41,571 nucleotides of DNA from Alphaproteobacteria bacterium (lineage in GTDB: Bacteria; Pseudomonadota; Alphaproteobacteria; Rhizobiales; Beijerinckiaceae). Location of the stretch: positions 1-41,571 of the forward strand of contig VGDT01000026.1 in NCBI GenBank assembly GCA_016869595.1, in the 5' to 3' direction. The notes under the pieces were generated by a model, which was given only the letters and a program-made list of their open reading frames with translations, ran no database searches and was not told where the DNA came from. The translations under genes were made by a program, and so were the position numbers. The stretch's first letter is position 1, and each line of letters begins with the position of its first letter. Shown here one piece after another: positions 24,560-33,426 of the stretch.

Positions 24560-26239
24560 TCACCTTTCCGACGTCACGCAAATATCGCCCAAGAAAACGG
24601 CGTCAAGACCGGCTCCGTGAAAGGTCGCCACGGCGTCAGCGGGGCTGCAGACGATCGGCTCGTTGTCGTTGAAGGAAGTGTTGAGCACGAGCGGCACGCC
24701 GGTGCGCTCGAAAAAACGCGAGATCAGGGCGTGATAACGTGGATTCGCGGCGCGCCGCACGATCTGGACGCGCGCGGTCCCGTCCTCATGGATGACGGCG
24801 GGAATGCGCGCCGCGCAACCAGGCTTTGTCGGGCAGGCGAAGAGCATGAATTCGTGACTTCGCGACCGCGGGCCAAGGTCGAACCAATCTTCTGCATGTT
24901 CTGCGAGGACGCTCGGCGCGAAAGGCCGAAAGTCCTCGCGGTGCTTTACCCTCTGATTGAGGATGGCGCGCGTATCCGGCCTGCGCGGATCGGCCAGCAG
25001 CGAACGATTGCCCAGAGCGCGCGGCCCGAACTCCATCCGCCCCTGAAACCAGCCGACAATATTGCCGTCGGCGATCATCTCCGCGGCCTCCCGGGGCGCA
25101 TCCTTGCATTTGCGGGGTTTCAGCCCGGCGGCGCGGACGGCCGCTAGCGCCTCGCGCTCATCATATTCGGGGCCGAGATAGGGCGTTGCGCCCCCCGTCG
25201 GGCGCTTCGCGCCGCGTTCCGCGCAATGCGCGACAAGCGCCGCGCCAATCGCCGTTCCGGCGTCATGCGGCGCGGAAGGAATAAAGATGTCGCTGAAGGC
25301 GCTCGCCCGCGCGATCCGCGCATTGGTGACGCAGTTCAGAGCGACGCCGCCGGCAAGACATAAGGCGCCGCCGCCCGCTTCCCGTTCGAGACGGCGTAGG
25401 AGCGAAAGCGCCGCAAGGTCGGTCGCGTCCTGAAGCGCGGCCGCGACATTCATGTGATGCGGCAGAAAATCGCCGTCGGGCGCCCGCCTCGGTCCAAAGA
25501 GTTCGTCGAGGCCGCGCGGTTCGATTGATTTGAATCCGATCGTCTCAGGGTCTACCGCGTAGCCCTGCTCTGTAACTTCAATGATCGACGCGAACTCCCG
25601 CCGGAAGACGTTCGGGTCGCCGTAGGCGGCAAGCCCCATGACTTTTGCGGCGTCGTAAGCCGAGAAGCCGAGATAGACGCTCGTGTGCTCCCAAACGAAG
25701 CCGAGAGAATGCGGATAGGAGAGGCTTGCAAGGACGTTGATATGATTGCCTTCGGCGCGCGCCAGCATCGTGCAATCGGCCTCGCCGATTCCGTCGATCA
25801 CCAATATGGCGGCTTTGTCGAAGCCTGAAGGATAATAGGCGGAGGCGGCGTGCGCGAGGTGATGGGGCACGAATTTGAGCGCCTTGCCGAAGCGGCGGCC
25901 CATTAGTTTAGATACGGCGTCGTCAACCTCGTCTAGACAACGCAGAAACACCTCTTCGAGACCGCTCTCAGGCCACCATTCGGGTCGAAATTTGGCGCGG
26001 CGCAGCCGCGGCTCGAAAGAATAGGCGACGATATCGATATCGTCAGGCCGCAGGCCCGCGTAATCGAGACAAAACCGCACCGCCTGTTCGGGCAACACAT
26101 GCGGATTGTCGACTTGCGCCTCTTTGGCGTGTTTGATGCGCGAGAAGCGTTCTTCCTCGCATGCCGCGACGACCTTGCCGTCTACTACAAGCGCCGCTGA
26201 CGATTCATGAAAGACAGAATTGATCCCGAGAATATTCAT
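24560..26239 (-). CDS. NodU/CmcH-family O-carbamoyltransferase
   Basis: Transfers a carbamoyl group from carbamoyl phosphate to a hydroxyl, via carbamoyl-adenylate, on sugars or natural products. The 559-residue product is full length: N-terminal ILGINSVFHESSAALVVDGK and EEERFSRIKH, metal-site His in PHHLAHAASAYYPSGF, GGVALNCVTN in the kinase-like fold, and the C-terminal YrdC-like domain with QGRMEFGPRALGNRSLLADP and VLNTSFNDNEPIV. The substrate is unknown. The gene lies just upstream of the azole-peptide precursor in the same direction, but a separate promoter lies between. It could tailor the peptide, or act on a glycan given the sugar genes beside it. Confidence 0.88.
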   Translation of the reverse strand: MNILGINSVFHESSAALVVDGKVVAACEEERFSRIKHAKEAQVDNPHVLPEQAVRFCLDYAGLRPDDIDIVAYSFEPRLRRAKFRPEWWPESGLEEVFLRCLDEVDDAVSKLMGRRFGKALKFVPHHLAHAASAYYPSGFDKAAILVIDGIGEADCTMLARAEGNHINVLASLSYPHSLGFVWEHTSVYLGFSAYDAAKVMGLAAYGDPNVFRREFASIIEVTEQGYAVDPETIGFKSIEPRGLDELFGPRRAPDGDFLPHHMNVAAALQDATDLAALSLLRRLEREAGGGALCLAGGVALNCVTNARIARASAFSDIFIPSAPHDAGTAIGAALVAHCAERGAKRPTGGATPYLGPEYDEREALAAVRAAGLKPRKCKDAPREAAEMIADGNIVGWFQGRMEFGPRALGNRSLLADPRRPDTRAILNQRVKHREDFRPFAPSVLAEHAEDWFDLGPRSRSHEFMLFACPTKPGCAARIPAVIHEDGTARVQIVRRAANPRYHALISRFFERTGVPLVLNTSFNDNEPIVCSPADAVATFHGAGLDAVFLGDICVTSER

Positions 26240-26410
26240 CTAGCGGACTGACTCCCCTTGTCCCGCGCCTGTCGAGCGCCGGCGTGATCATTATCGATCT
26301 CGCCAATCTGGCAAGATAATTTCCCGACGAGATTCGCTAACGCCGGCAGCATGCCACTGTGCGTTTGTCAAAGTCGCCGGGGTCGTCCACGAAGTGAAAT
26401 AGCGCAAGGT

Positions 26411-28531
26411 TCACAAAAGCACCACGCTCTGGGTCAAGATCGAGCTTCGTTGCGCATCAAGGCCAACGCAGATCTCGAATTCACCTGCTTCAGCCACCCA
26501 AGTGAAATTCTCGGAAAGGTAGCAGAGTTCGCTCGTCGACAGGGTAAACGTGACCGTCTTGGTCTCTTTTGCGCCGAGCAAAACCTTGCTCCAGTTCTTC
26601 AGTTCGAGCGCAGGCCGCGCGACTGTGGCGACGCGGTCGCGCACGAAGAGAAAGATCGTGCTTTCAGCGGCGACGTCGCCCTCGTTGCGGGCGTCCACGC
26701 AAATCCGGACTATATCTTCCAGCCTGAAAGTTCTGGGCTCCACGCGCAGATTGGTCAAAACGACCTGCGCATAAGAAAGGCCGTGACCAAAGGGAAAGAG
26801 TGGTTCGCTTGAAAGATCGAGATATCTGCACGTGAAGGGATTGGAAGGATCAAAAGGCCGGCCCGACGAGCGTTCACTGTATGATATCGGGATTTGGCCA
26901 ACGTCCCGAGGCCAAGTCACGGCGAGACGCCCGGCGGGATTGAACCGCCCGGTCAAGACGTCTGCGATGGCGGCGCCCGCCATGTGGCCGAGAAACCATG
27001 TCGCCAACACGGCTTGCGCATGCTCGACCAACCATGGCGCGGTCAATGGACGTCCAGAACAAAGAATGGCGACGACGGGCTTCCCAAGCGAGAGAACGCG
27101 TTCCGCGAGCTCTCGCTGTCGACCCGGTAGGTCGAGTGACGCGCGACTCGCTGCCTCGCCGCTCATCCAGGACGCTTCTCCAACACAAAGGACGATCAAC
27201 TCAGCCTGCTCGCATAAGGCGCAAGCCGCATGGATTGCGCCAGAATCGGCACAGTCAATTCCGCCGCCCGATCCATGCATAATGTCGCAATCGCGAAGCA
27301 ATGCGCGAAGGCCATCAAGAATTGTAATGCTCTTGTCAGGGTCGCCAGCGGCCGCCCATGGCCCCAGCATTTCGGAGCGCGTCTCTGCGAGTGGCCCGAT
27401 GACTGCGATCCGTTTCGCTTTTGGCGAAAGAGGTAAAGTCCCGTCATTGGTAAGAAGCACGATTGCGCGCCGCGCCGCTTCCAGCGCCAAATTCTCTGTA
27501 TCGAATTGTGGGACAGCCGATATAGACACACGTCGATAGGGATCATCCAATAGGCCAAGCTTCTGTTTGAGTGCGAGAACGCGACGCGCAGAGGCGTCGA
27601 TATCGGCAATCGACACCAGTCCGCGCGCCAGCGCCTCCGGCAGATAAAGAAAGGCGCCGCTCACCATATCCATGTCGACGCCGGCTCTAAGAGCGAGCGC
27701 CGCCGCCTCGACGACATCGGCGGCGACGCCATGTTCGATCAACTCCGGGATGGCGGTGTAGTCGCTGACAACCACTCCTTGGAAACCGAGTTCACCCCTG
27801 ACATAATCGCGCAGCAGCTTTGTCGCGGCCGTCATCGGAATTCCGGCGACGCTATTGAACGCCGGCATGATCGCGGCGCATCCTGCGGCCATGGCCGCCT
27901 TAAAGGGCGGCAGATAAACTTCACGCAAAGTCCGTTCGGAAATATCGACTGGCGCATAGTCGCGGCCGGCCGTGGCCGCCCCGCCGCCGCAGAAATGTTT
28001 GGCAGTGGCGGCTATCGCCATGGCGCTCCCGAGATCGGCGCCCTGAAAGCCCCGGACTTTCGCTTCCGCGAATTTCGTCGCGACGAAGGGATCTTCGCCA
28101 GGGCCTTCGGCAATCCGTCCCCAACGGGGGTCTCGCGTCACGTCGAGCATAGGCGCGAAGGTAAGATCAATCCCGTCGCCAGAGGCCTCCCGCGCCGCCG
28201 CGCGCGCCGTTCTCTCCCACAGAGACGGGTCGAAAGCGCAGGCCTCGGCGAGCGGAATAGGAAAAATCGTCTTGTGCCCGTGAAGCACGTCGAGGGCGAA
28301 AAAAAGCGGAACGCCAAGTCGCGTTTCCTCGACCGCGCATTTCTGCATTTCGGCGATCGCCGCGCGACCCCAGACATTGAACACTCCGCCGACGTTTCCC
28401 GCGCGGATGCTCGCCATCACGTCGCCGGAGCCTTGAGGTCCGGTCACAGTCTGCCCCGCCGTCACCAGATTGAGCTGGCCGACCTTTTCATCAAGGGTCA
28501 TTCGCGCAAGAAGCGCTTCTATTCTATCCAT
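26411..28531 (-). CDS. Glycoside hydrolase family 3 beta-glucosidase
   Basis: Cleaves terminal beta-glucosyl residues, for example of cellobiose. Starting at ATG 28531 (MDRIEALLARMTLDEKVGQL) gives 706 residues; the open frame reaches further upstream but the extra 34 residues do not look like the family. Visible are TFAPMLDVTRDPRWGRIAEG, the KHFCGGG motif, the nucleophile region GVVVSDYTAIPEL, the C-terminal sandwich (VGEASWMSGEAASR, ATWFLGHMAGAAIADVLTG) and a fibronectin-III-like end. No signal peptide is seen, so it is probably cytoplasmic. A bidirectional promoter region separates it from the ABC transporter. Confidence 0.9.
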   Translation of the reverse strand: MDRIEALLARMTLDEKVGQLNLVTAGQTVTGPQGSGDVMASIRAGNVGGVFNVWGRAAIAEMQKCAVEETRLGVPLFFALDVLHGHKTIFPIPLAEACAFDPSLWERTARAAAREASGDGIDLTFAPMLDVTRDPRWGRIAEGPGEDPFVATKFAEAKVRGFQGADLGSAMAIAATAKHFCGGGAATAGRDYAPVDISERTLREVYLPPFKAAMAAGCAAIMPAFNSVAGIPMTAATKLLRDYVRGELGFQGVVVSDYTAIPELIEHGVAADVVEAAALALRAGVDMDMVSGAFLYLPEALARGLVSIADIDASARRVLALKQKLGLLDDPYRRVSISAVPQFDTENLALEAARRAIVLLTNDGTLPLSPKAKRIAVIGPLAETRSEMLGPWAAAGDPDKSITILDGLRALLRDCDIMHGSGGGIDCADSGAIHAACALCEQAELIVLCVGEASWMSGEAASRASLDLPGRQRELAERVLSLGKPVVAILCSGRPLTAPWLVEHAQAVLATWFLGHMAGAAIADVLTGRFNPAGRLAVTWPRDVGQIPISYSERSSGRPFDPSNPFTCRYLDLSSEPLFPFGHGLSYAQVVLTNLRVEPRTFRLEDIVRICVDARNEGDVAAESTIFLFVRDRVATVARPALELKNWSKVLLGAKETKTVTFTLSTSELCYLSENFTWVAEAGEFEICVGLDAQRSSILTQSVVLL

Positions 28532-28763
28532 CGCGACCCAGTCGCAGCGCTCTCTCATTCGGACCGAATGGCTCAACATCAAAAGCATACCCGATTCTTG
28601 GCGCTGCGAACCAAACTCGGCCAAGCGTCGCATTCCAGCGGCAACCGGCCCTTCTTTTCGGTGCAGTCGAGTTTATTGTTGTCGCCAACGCCGCCGCCGC
28701 GCATGTTTGGTCAAACACACTTCGTGACTCGGCGATTTATTGATTTCCACGAGGGCGCCGCCA

Positions 28764-30536
28764 ATGAATGAACAAAAAGAGCGAGAGAAACAGAAAGTCG
28801 GCGACGCGACAATCATGGAGCCAGGACTCATTTCACAGTTCCGTGCGATGGCGCATGTGCTGCTTGTCTCGCCTCAGCGAAGCGCAATTGTCTGGCTGGC
28901 TCTCGGATTGGTCGTCGTCGTCGGCGCGACAGCCTATGCGCAGATCGAACTAAATGCCTGGAACCAGCCATTTTACGACGCAATCAACCGCAAGGACCTT
29001 TCTGGGGTCGGGCGGCAGCTGGGCGTCTACGGCATCATCGCTGGCGCTCTGCTGGTCCTGAACGTCGCCCAAGCCTGGCTGAACCAAATGATGAAGCTGA
29101 AGCTTCGCGAAGGACTAACGCGCGATCTTTTCGCCCACTGGCTCGCGCCCAAGCGCGCCTTCATGCTCTCCAGCGCGGGAGAAATAGGCGTCAATCCCGA
29201 TCAGCGCATTCACGAAGACGCGCGACACTTAACAGAACTGTCGACCGATCTCGGCATCGGCCTGTTTCAGGCGCTGCTGCTTTTCGTCAGCTTCGCGGGC
29301 GTGCTCTGGACTCTGTCGGAGAATGTGATCCTTCCGTTCGACGGAAAGGACGTCGTCATTCCCGGTTACATGTTCTGGAGCGCGCTTCTGTACGCGGGAA
29401 TCGCTTCGCTGATCAGTTGGCGCGTCGGCCGTCCCCTCGTCAGGATCAACGCGGAACGCTACGCACGCGAATCCGATCTTCGCTTCGCGCTTGTCGACGT
29501 TAATGAGCACAGCGAAGCCATTGCGGTTTATCGCGGCGAAGCCAGGGAAGAAGCCAAGTTGCAAAGCGAGTTCGAACGGCTCCTTGCTGTCGTGAGAAAG
29601 CTCGTCAGCGCGACGACTCGCCTCACTTGGGTCACGGCCGGCTATGGATGGTTCACGATCATTGCGCCGATTCTCGTCGCAACTCCCGCATATTTTGGAG
29701 GAAACCTCACTTTCGGCGGATTGCTGATGGCGGCGGGCGCCTTCACGCAGGTCCAACAATCGCTGCGGTGGTTCGTCGACAACGCCGGTCCGATCGCGGA
29801 CTGGCAAGCGACGCTGACCCGCGTCGCCGCCTTTCGGGAGGCGCTGCTAGACATGGACAGGGTCCAAAGCGGGATCGGACGCATCGCGCTTGAAAGCGTC
29901 GCCGAGGAAACGCTGGTCCTCGACAACGTGAAAGTTCTTTCCCCAGCGGGCGCCAGCGTTCTGAGCGAAGCCCATGTCGACATTGCGCCGGGGCAACATG
30001 TGCTGATCGCCGGCGCGCCGGGATGTGGGAAGACCAGCCTGTTTCGTGCGCTTGCCGGCGTCTGGCCCTGGGGCGCCGGGCAAATCAGCCTCCCGCTGGG
30101 TTCGATCAGCTATGTGCCCAAGCGTCCCTACATTCCCGATGGTTCGCTGCGCGACGCGCTCGGCTACCCCGATCCATCGTCGAAATATTCGAATCAGGAG
30201 TTCATTTCGGCGCTTGAGCAGCTTGGTTTGACGCAGCTTGTTCCCTCTCTCGACGTGGTGGCGCGTTGGGATCACGAGCTGACAGCGCCCGAGCAGCAGG
30301 CGCTCGCCTTCGCAAGGCTCTTTCTTCATAAGCCGCGGTGGGTGATCGTCGACGCCGCTCTCGAAACGCTCGCGCCAGACGCGAGGCGGACATTTATGGC
30401 CAATTTCCAAAAGGAACTGCCGGATTCGGCATTGATCTCGATCAGTGACGTTTCTGCGATGGGCGACTTTTTCCGGCGTGTCGTGAACCTCAAGCTGGAT
30501 GTATCTGGTCAGCGGCTTGCTCGACCTATCTGCTAA
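28764..30536 (+). CDS. SbmA/BacA/YddA-like ABC transporter with degenerate ATPase domain
   Basis: Inner-membrane protein with an SbmA/BacA-like membrane domain (LNAWNQPFYDAINRKDL, LNQMMKLKLREGLTRDLFAH, NPDQRIHEDARHLTELSTDL) and a C-terminal nucleotide-binding domain. Start ATG 28764 follows GAGGGCGCCGCCA. Walker A is intact (GAPGCGKTS), but the signature reads LTAPEQQALAFAR instead of LSGGEQQ, Walker B ends WVIVDAAL with Ala where the catalytic Glu belongs, and the switch His is absent (ISISDVSAM). Relatives take up antimicrobial peptides, bleomycin, or vitamin B12. The direction here is unknown. It lies 4.3 kb from the azole-peptide precursor. Confidence 0.85.
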   Translation: MNEQKEREKQKVGDATIMEPGLISQFRAMAHVLLVSPQRSAIVWLALGLVVVVGATAYAQIELNAWNQPFYDAINRKDLSGVGRQLGVYGIIAGALLVLNVAQAWLNQMMKLKLREGLTRDLFAHWLAPKRAFMLSSAGEIGVNPDQRIHEDARHLTELSTDLGIGLFQALLLFVSFAGVLWTLSENVILPFDGKDVVIPGYMFWSALLYAGIASLISWRVGRPLVRINAERYARESDLRFALVDVNEHSEAIAVYRGEAREEAKLQSEFERLLAVVRKLVSATTRLTWVTAGYGWFTIIAPILVATPAYFGGNLTFGGLLMAAGAFTQVQQSLRWFVDNAGPIADWQATLTRVAAFREALLDMDRVQSGIGRIALESVAEETLVLDNVKVLSPAGASVLSEAHVDIAPGQHVLIAGAPGCGKTSLFRALAGVWPWGAGQISLPLGSISYVPKRPYIPDGSLRDALGYPDPSSKYSNQEFISALEQLGLTQLVPSLDVVARWDHELTAPEQQALAFARLFLHKPRWVIVDAALETLAPDARRTFMANFQKELPDSALISISDVSAMGDFFRRVVNLKLDVSGQRLARPIC

Positions 30537-30598
30537 CGGCGACGGGGTGAACCAATCAACGGTCGCAGTAGAGCGATCTCCTCTCGGAGTGGCGTGGC

Positions 30599-32065
30599 AT
30601 GAGTTCGAACGCCGATAGTCTCCCTGACTGGATGACGCATCAATGCGCCTTCTCAGCGAAGGCGATGCTTCGTGCGATTTCCGCAACGCAACTCGTCAAG
30701 ATTCGCGTGCATCTTGGCCAACAAATCCGTCCTGCGCGCGGCTCGGTTCTCGCATCTCCCGAAATCGCGGCCTACGATCCCGATCCAGATTATTTTTTCC
30801 ACTGGCTGCGAGATTCGGCGATCGTCATCGACGCGTTACGCGTTCTCTATGAGGACAGAACGCTCGGCCCTGACGCGCTCGATCATATTTCCGACTTCAT
30901 GCAATTCAGCCTCGACCTTTGTCGGCTGGATGGCCGCGTCGTCGCGGAGAGAGACGATTTTCGCCGAAATGTGAGCGCCGATTTCCTGCGTCATGTTCGT
31001 TCGAAAGAGGAACTTCGTCAGGTGACCGGCGACCGCGTGCTTGGCGACGTACGTTACAATCCCGACGGAACGCTCGACATATTAGGGTGGGCGCGTCCCC
31101 AGAATGACGGCCCGGCGCTGCGCGCGTTGACGGCGCTGCGGGCGTGGCGTCTGGAAGCGTTTCGTCAACGAGCGGATTTAGGCGTCGCCGAACAACTTCT
31201 CGAGGCGGACCTCGACTATACCTTCAATCATTGGCGCGACGCCTGTTTCGATCTCTGGGAAGAAATTCGCGGCCATCATTATTATACGCGTCTGGTTCAG
31301 CTTGCGGCGCTCGTTGAGGGCGCGGAATGGCTTGAACAGAGGGGAGACGCCGCCAGGTCGCGCGCCTTCAGAGCCGCCGCAGATGACATTTCGCGATGCC
31401 TTGACGCGCATTTGGATAGGGATGCGAGCTTTTATCGCGCTTTTCTTTCCGATCTCGTCCAGCCCTCGACAATTCCTGACACGCGCCGTCTCGACATCGC
31501 CGTCGTACTCGGCGTGATTCATGCCGCGCGTTCCGGCGACCGGCATGGCGTGCTCGACCCCAAGGTGCTCTCGACGCTTCTTCGGCTCGAGCGCCTCTTC
31601 ACGTCGGAATACAAGATCAATCAGGATCGCGCCGCCGATTGGGGGCCGGCAATGGGCCGCTATTACGGCGACGTCTATTTCAGCGGCGGCGCCTATTACT
31701 TTTCGACGCTCGGCGTCGCGCAGTTCTACTACCTGCTCGCTGAAAGCCTGGCGCGGCTCCAGGCGATCGAGATTTCTCTGGAGCAGCGCGAGATGTTCGC
31801 CGGCATGTTTGACGCGACACCGGGGCAAGCGTTCAACACGCCGGGAGGTCGGCGAAAACTCGCGGAAGCGGCGTTGAAGCGCGGCGACATGTTTATGGCC
31901 ACTGTCAGAACTTATACGCCGCCGACCGGCGAGTTGGCGGAACAGTTCAGTCGCGACGACGGCGTCCAGACATCAGCGAAAAACCTCGCCTGGAGCTACG
32001 CGGCGTTCATCACGGCTCATGCCGGTCGAAATGCCGCGTCGCGCGCCATCGGCAATTGCTGTTAG
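30599..32065 (+). CDS. Glycoside hydrolase family 15 glucoamylase-like enzyme
   Basis: 488 residues with the alpha/alpha-barrel motifs of GH15: DYFFHWLRDSAIVIDALRVL, GWARPQNDGPALRALTALRA, and FDLWEEIRGHHYYTRL carrying the general acid Glu. ELAEQFSRDDGVQTSAKNLA near the C-terminus holds the likely general base. It releases glucose from non-reducing ends of alpha-glucans. There is no signal peptide, so the substrate is intracellular (glycogen, maltodextrin). It follows the ABC transporter with a 62-base gap, in the same direction, and converges on the sugar kinase. Confidence 0.88.
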   Translation: MSSNADSLPDWMTHQCAFSAKAMLRAISATQLVKIRVHLGQQIRPARGSVLASPEIAAYDPDPDYFFHWLRDSAIVIDALRVLYEDRTLGPDALDHISDFMQFSLDLCRLDGRVVAERDDFRRNVSADFLRHVRSKEELRQVTGDRVLGDVRYNPDGTLDILGWARPQNDGPALRALTALRAWRLEAFRQRADLGVAEQLLEADLDYTFNHWRDACFDLWEEIRGHHYYTRLVQLAALVEGAEWLEQRGDAARSRAFRAAADDISRCLDAHLDRDASFYRAFLSDLVQPSTIPDTRRLDIAVVLGVIHAARSGDRHGVLDPKVLSTLLRLERLFTSEYKINQDRAADWGPAMGRYYGDVYFSGGAYYFSTLGVAQFYYLLAESLARLQAIEISLEQREMFAGMFDATPGQAFNTPGGRRKLAEAALKRGDMFMATVRTYTPPTGELAEQFSRDDGVQTSAKNLAWSYAAFITAHAGRNAASRAIGNCC

Positions 32066-32080
32066 GCGCACTGACGCTCT

Positions 32081-32896
32081 TCATCTCTTGTTTCGCAGCC
32101 GCGCGAGGCCGCCCCACAGGCCCCCGAGATCGCCAAGCGACGCGTGAACAATATCGGGAATCGTCGGGTTTTTCCGCCGCAATAGAAGCAGCGCGCTTCG
32201 AGTTCGGTCAATCGAAACGCCAACTTCCTTCATCATTGAGCCGCCGATAACGAAGCGGTCAGGCGACCAATAGGCCACCGTATTGTGCAGTCCGATGGCG
32301 ACGATCCGCGCCAGTTCGTCCCAAACGGGATGATCCTTCGCCAAACTCTCCGGCGGCGCGCCGAAGCGCTCGCCGATCGCATGTCCGGACACGAGGTCTT
32401 CGAGAGTTGGCGCATCGAGAACGGTTCCGAGAATCTGTTCGCCGATCTCGAAATTGAATATTGCGTGGTCAATGACGCCATCGACGATGCGCGCGCCATT
32501 GACGCCGGTCGACACCGTCACGTAAGCGAGGATCGTAGCGCCTCTGCCGGCGCCGAATGTCGCCTCGCCGAGCCCAACCATGGCGGTGTCGTTTTCGAGT
32601 ATTACGGGCGCGCCAAGGACGTGTTGCAGATCGTCGACCAGCGCAGCGCCGTCCCAGCCGGAAAGATTCGGCGCATGCATGAGCATGCGTCTGTCGCGTG
32701 AAATGACCCCCGGCGCCCCGATCGCGAGCGCTTCCACGCGCTCGCCGCCGAGCTCCTGTGCAAGGGCGATGAGTCGGTCGCGTCCGGATCGATAATCCTT
32801 GGGCGTAGCGACGATAACGGTTTGGTCCAAGGTTTCAAGGTCGCGAGATCGCGCAACCCGCGTCTTGGTGCCGCCAATATCCACCACGATGAACAT
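32081..32896 (-). CDS. ROK-family sugar kinase (probable glucokinase)
   Basis: 271 residues from ATG 32896; a TTG four codons earlier is possible. ROK features are the phosphate-1 loop VVDIGGTKTRVARS, ENDTAMVGLGEATFGAG with the catalytic Asp, and YVTVSTGVNGARIVDGV. The usual zinc-binding CxCGxxGC motif of ROK kinases is not seen; the segment reads EIGEQILGTVLDAPTLEDLV. Position next to the glucoamylase and beta-glucosidase suggests phosphorylation of released glucose. Substrate not proven. Confidence 0.85.
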   Translation of the reverse strand: MFIVVDIGGTKTRVARSRDLETLDQTVIVATPKDYRSGRDRLIALAQELGGERVEALAIGAPGVISRDRRMLMHAPNLSGWDGAALVDDLQHVLGAPVILENDTAMVGLGEATFGAGRGATILAYVTVSTGVNGARIVDGVIDHAIFNFEIGEQILGTVLDAPTLEDLVSGHAIGERFGAPPESLAKDHPVWDELARIVAIGLHNTVAYWSPDRFVIGGSMMKEVGVSIDRTRSALLLLRRKNPTIPDIVHASLGDLGGLWGGLARLRNKR

Positions 32897-33426
32897 GTCA
32901 CCGTCCAAGTCTATTAACCGCTACCGCCTAACCTCCACGCACCCACCTTCGAGGTCGCGTAAGGCGTTGCCGAGCCCGCCGCCGGTGAATATGGCGTGGC
33001 GTTTTTCGGAGAGTTAATCCATTGAAAATGCCGCTGGCGCGCCTCGCCATGTGGATTATCGCCACTTCAATTCGATTGGCAAGAACATGCGCCAATAAGC
33101 ATTAAAGCGGCGACGAGCTTTTTGAGCTACTCGGACGCGCCCTGGCTTCATGGCGGATACTGTGCGCGACGGGACGCCGCTCTCCCATTGGTCAATTTCT
33201 TGGCGTGGGCGTAGTTTCGTTTCGTCCTGTCTCTGACCCCCCGAGCGTGGTTGTAAATCGGCAGTGTGTTGGCGGTCGGCCACAGTGCTGAGAAATGCTC
33301 TGATAATCAGGTAAGAAATGCAGGGCTGGCGCCCGCGCCAGCACAAATTAAAAATGCGGGAGCTTTCGCCCCGGGGGCGCAATCATCGCCAATCAACTCC
33401 TTGCGCCGCTTCGGTTGGAGACGAAT
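32897..33426. other. Gap with no supported gene before the acetyl-CoA synthetase operon
   Basis: No convincing gene in 530 bases. A minus-strand open frame at 33056-33382 ends in RRRFNAYWRMFLPIELKWR but matches nothing I know. Two perfect inverted repeats lie in the last 105 bases: GCTGGCGC-CC-GCGCCAGC (33325-33342) and CGCCCCGGGGGCG (33367-33379). Either may be an operator or leader structure of the operon starting at 33427. Confidence 0.4.
33325..33342. promoter_or_regulatory. Palindrome upstream of the acetyl-CoA synthetase operon
   Basis: 8-bp perfect arms around a two-base centre, about 85 bases before the start codon, followed by AT-rich sequence (caaattaaaaatg). A regulator site or a hairpin; which one is not decidable by eye. 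Confidence 0.35.

Noticed and set aside
24560-26239. Nodulation gene nodU
   Set aside because: No other nod genes nearby; the family includes many antibiotic and glycan carbamoyltransferases, so the symbol is not justified.
28532-28633. 34-residue N-terminal extension of the beta-glucosidase
   Set aside because: Does not resemble the family or a signal peptide; ATG 28531 starts where GH3 proteins normally begin.
27731-28771. 346-residue plus-strand open frame over the beta-glucosidase gene
   Set aside because: Antisense shadow running into the ABC transporter start; no recognisable content.
33056-33382. 108-residue minus-strand open frame before acsA
   Set aside because: Matches nothing I know, no ribosome-binding site visible; described only as gap content.
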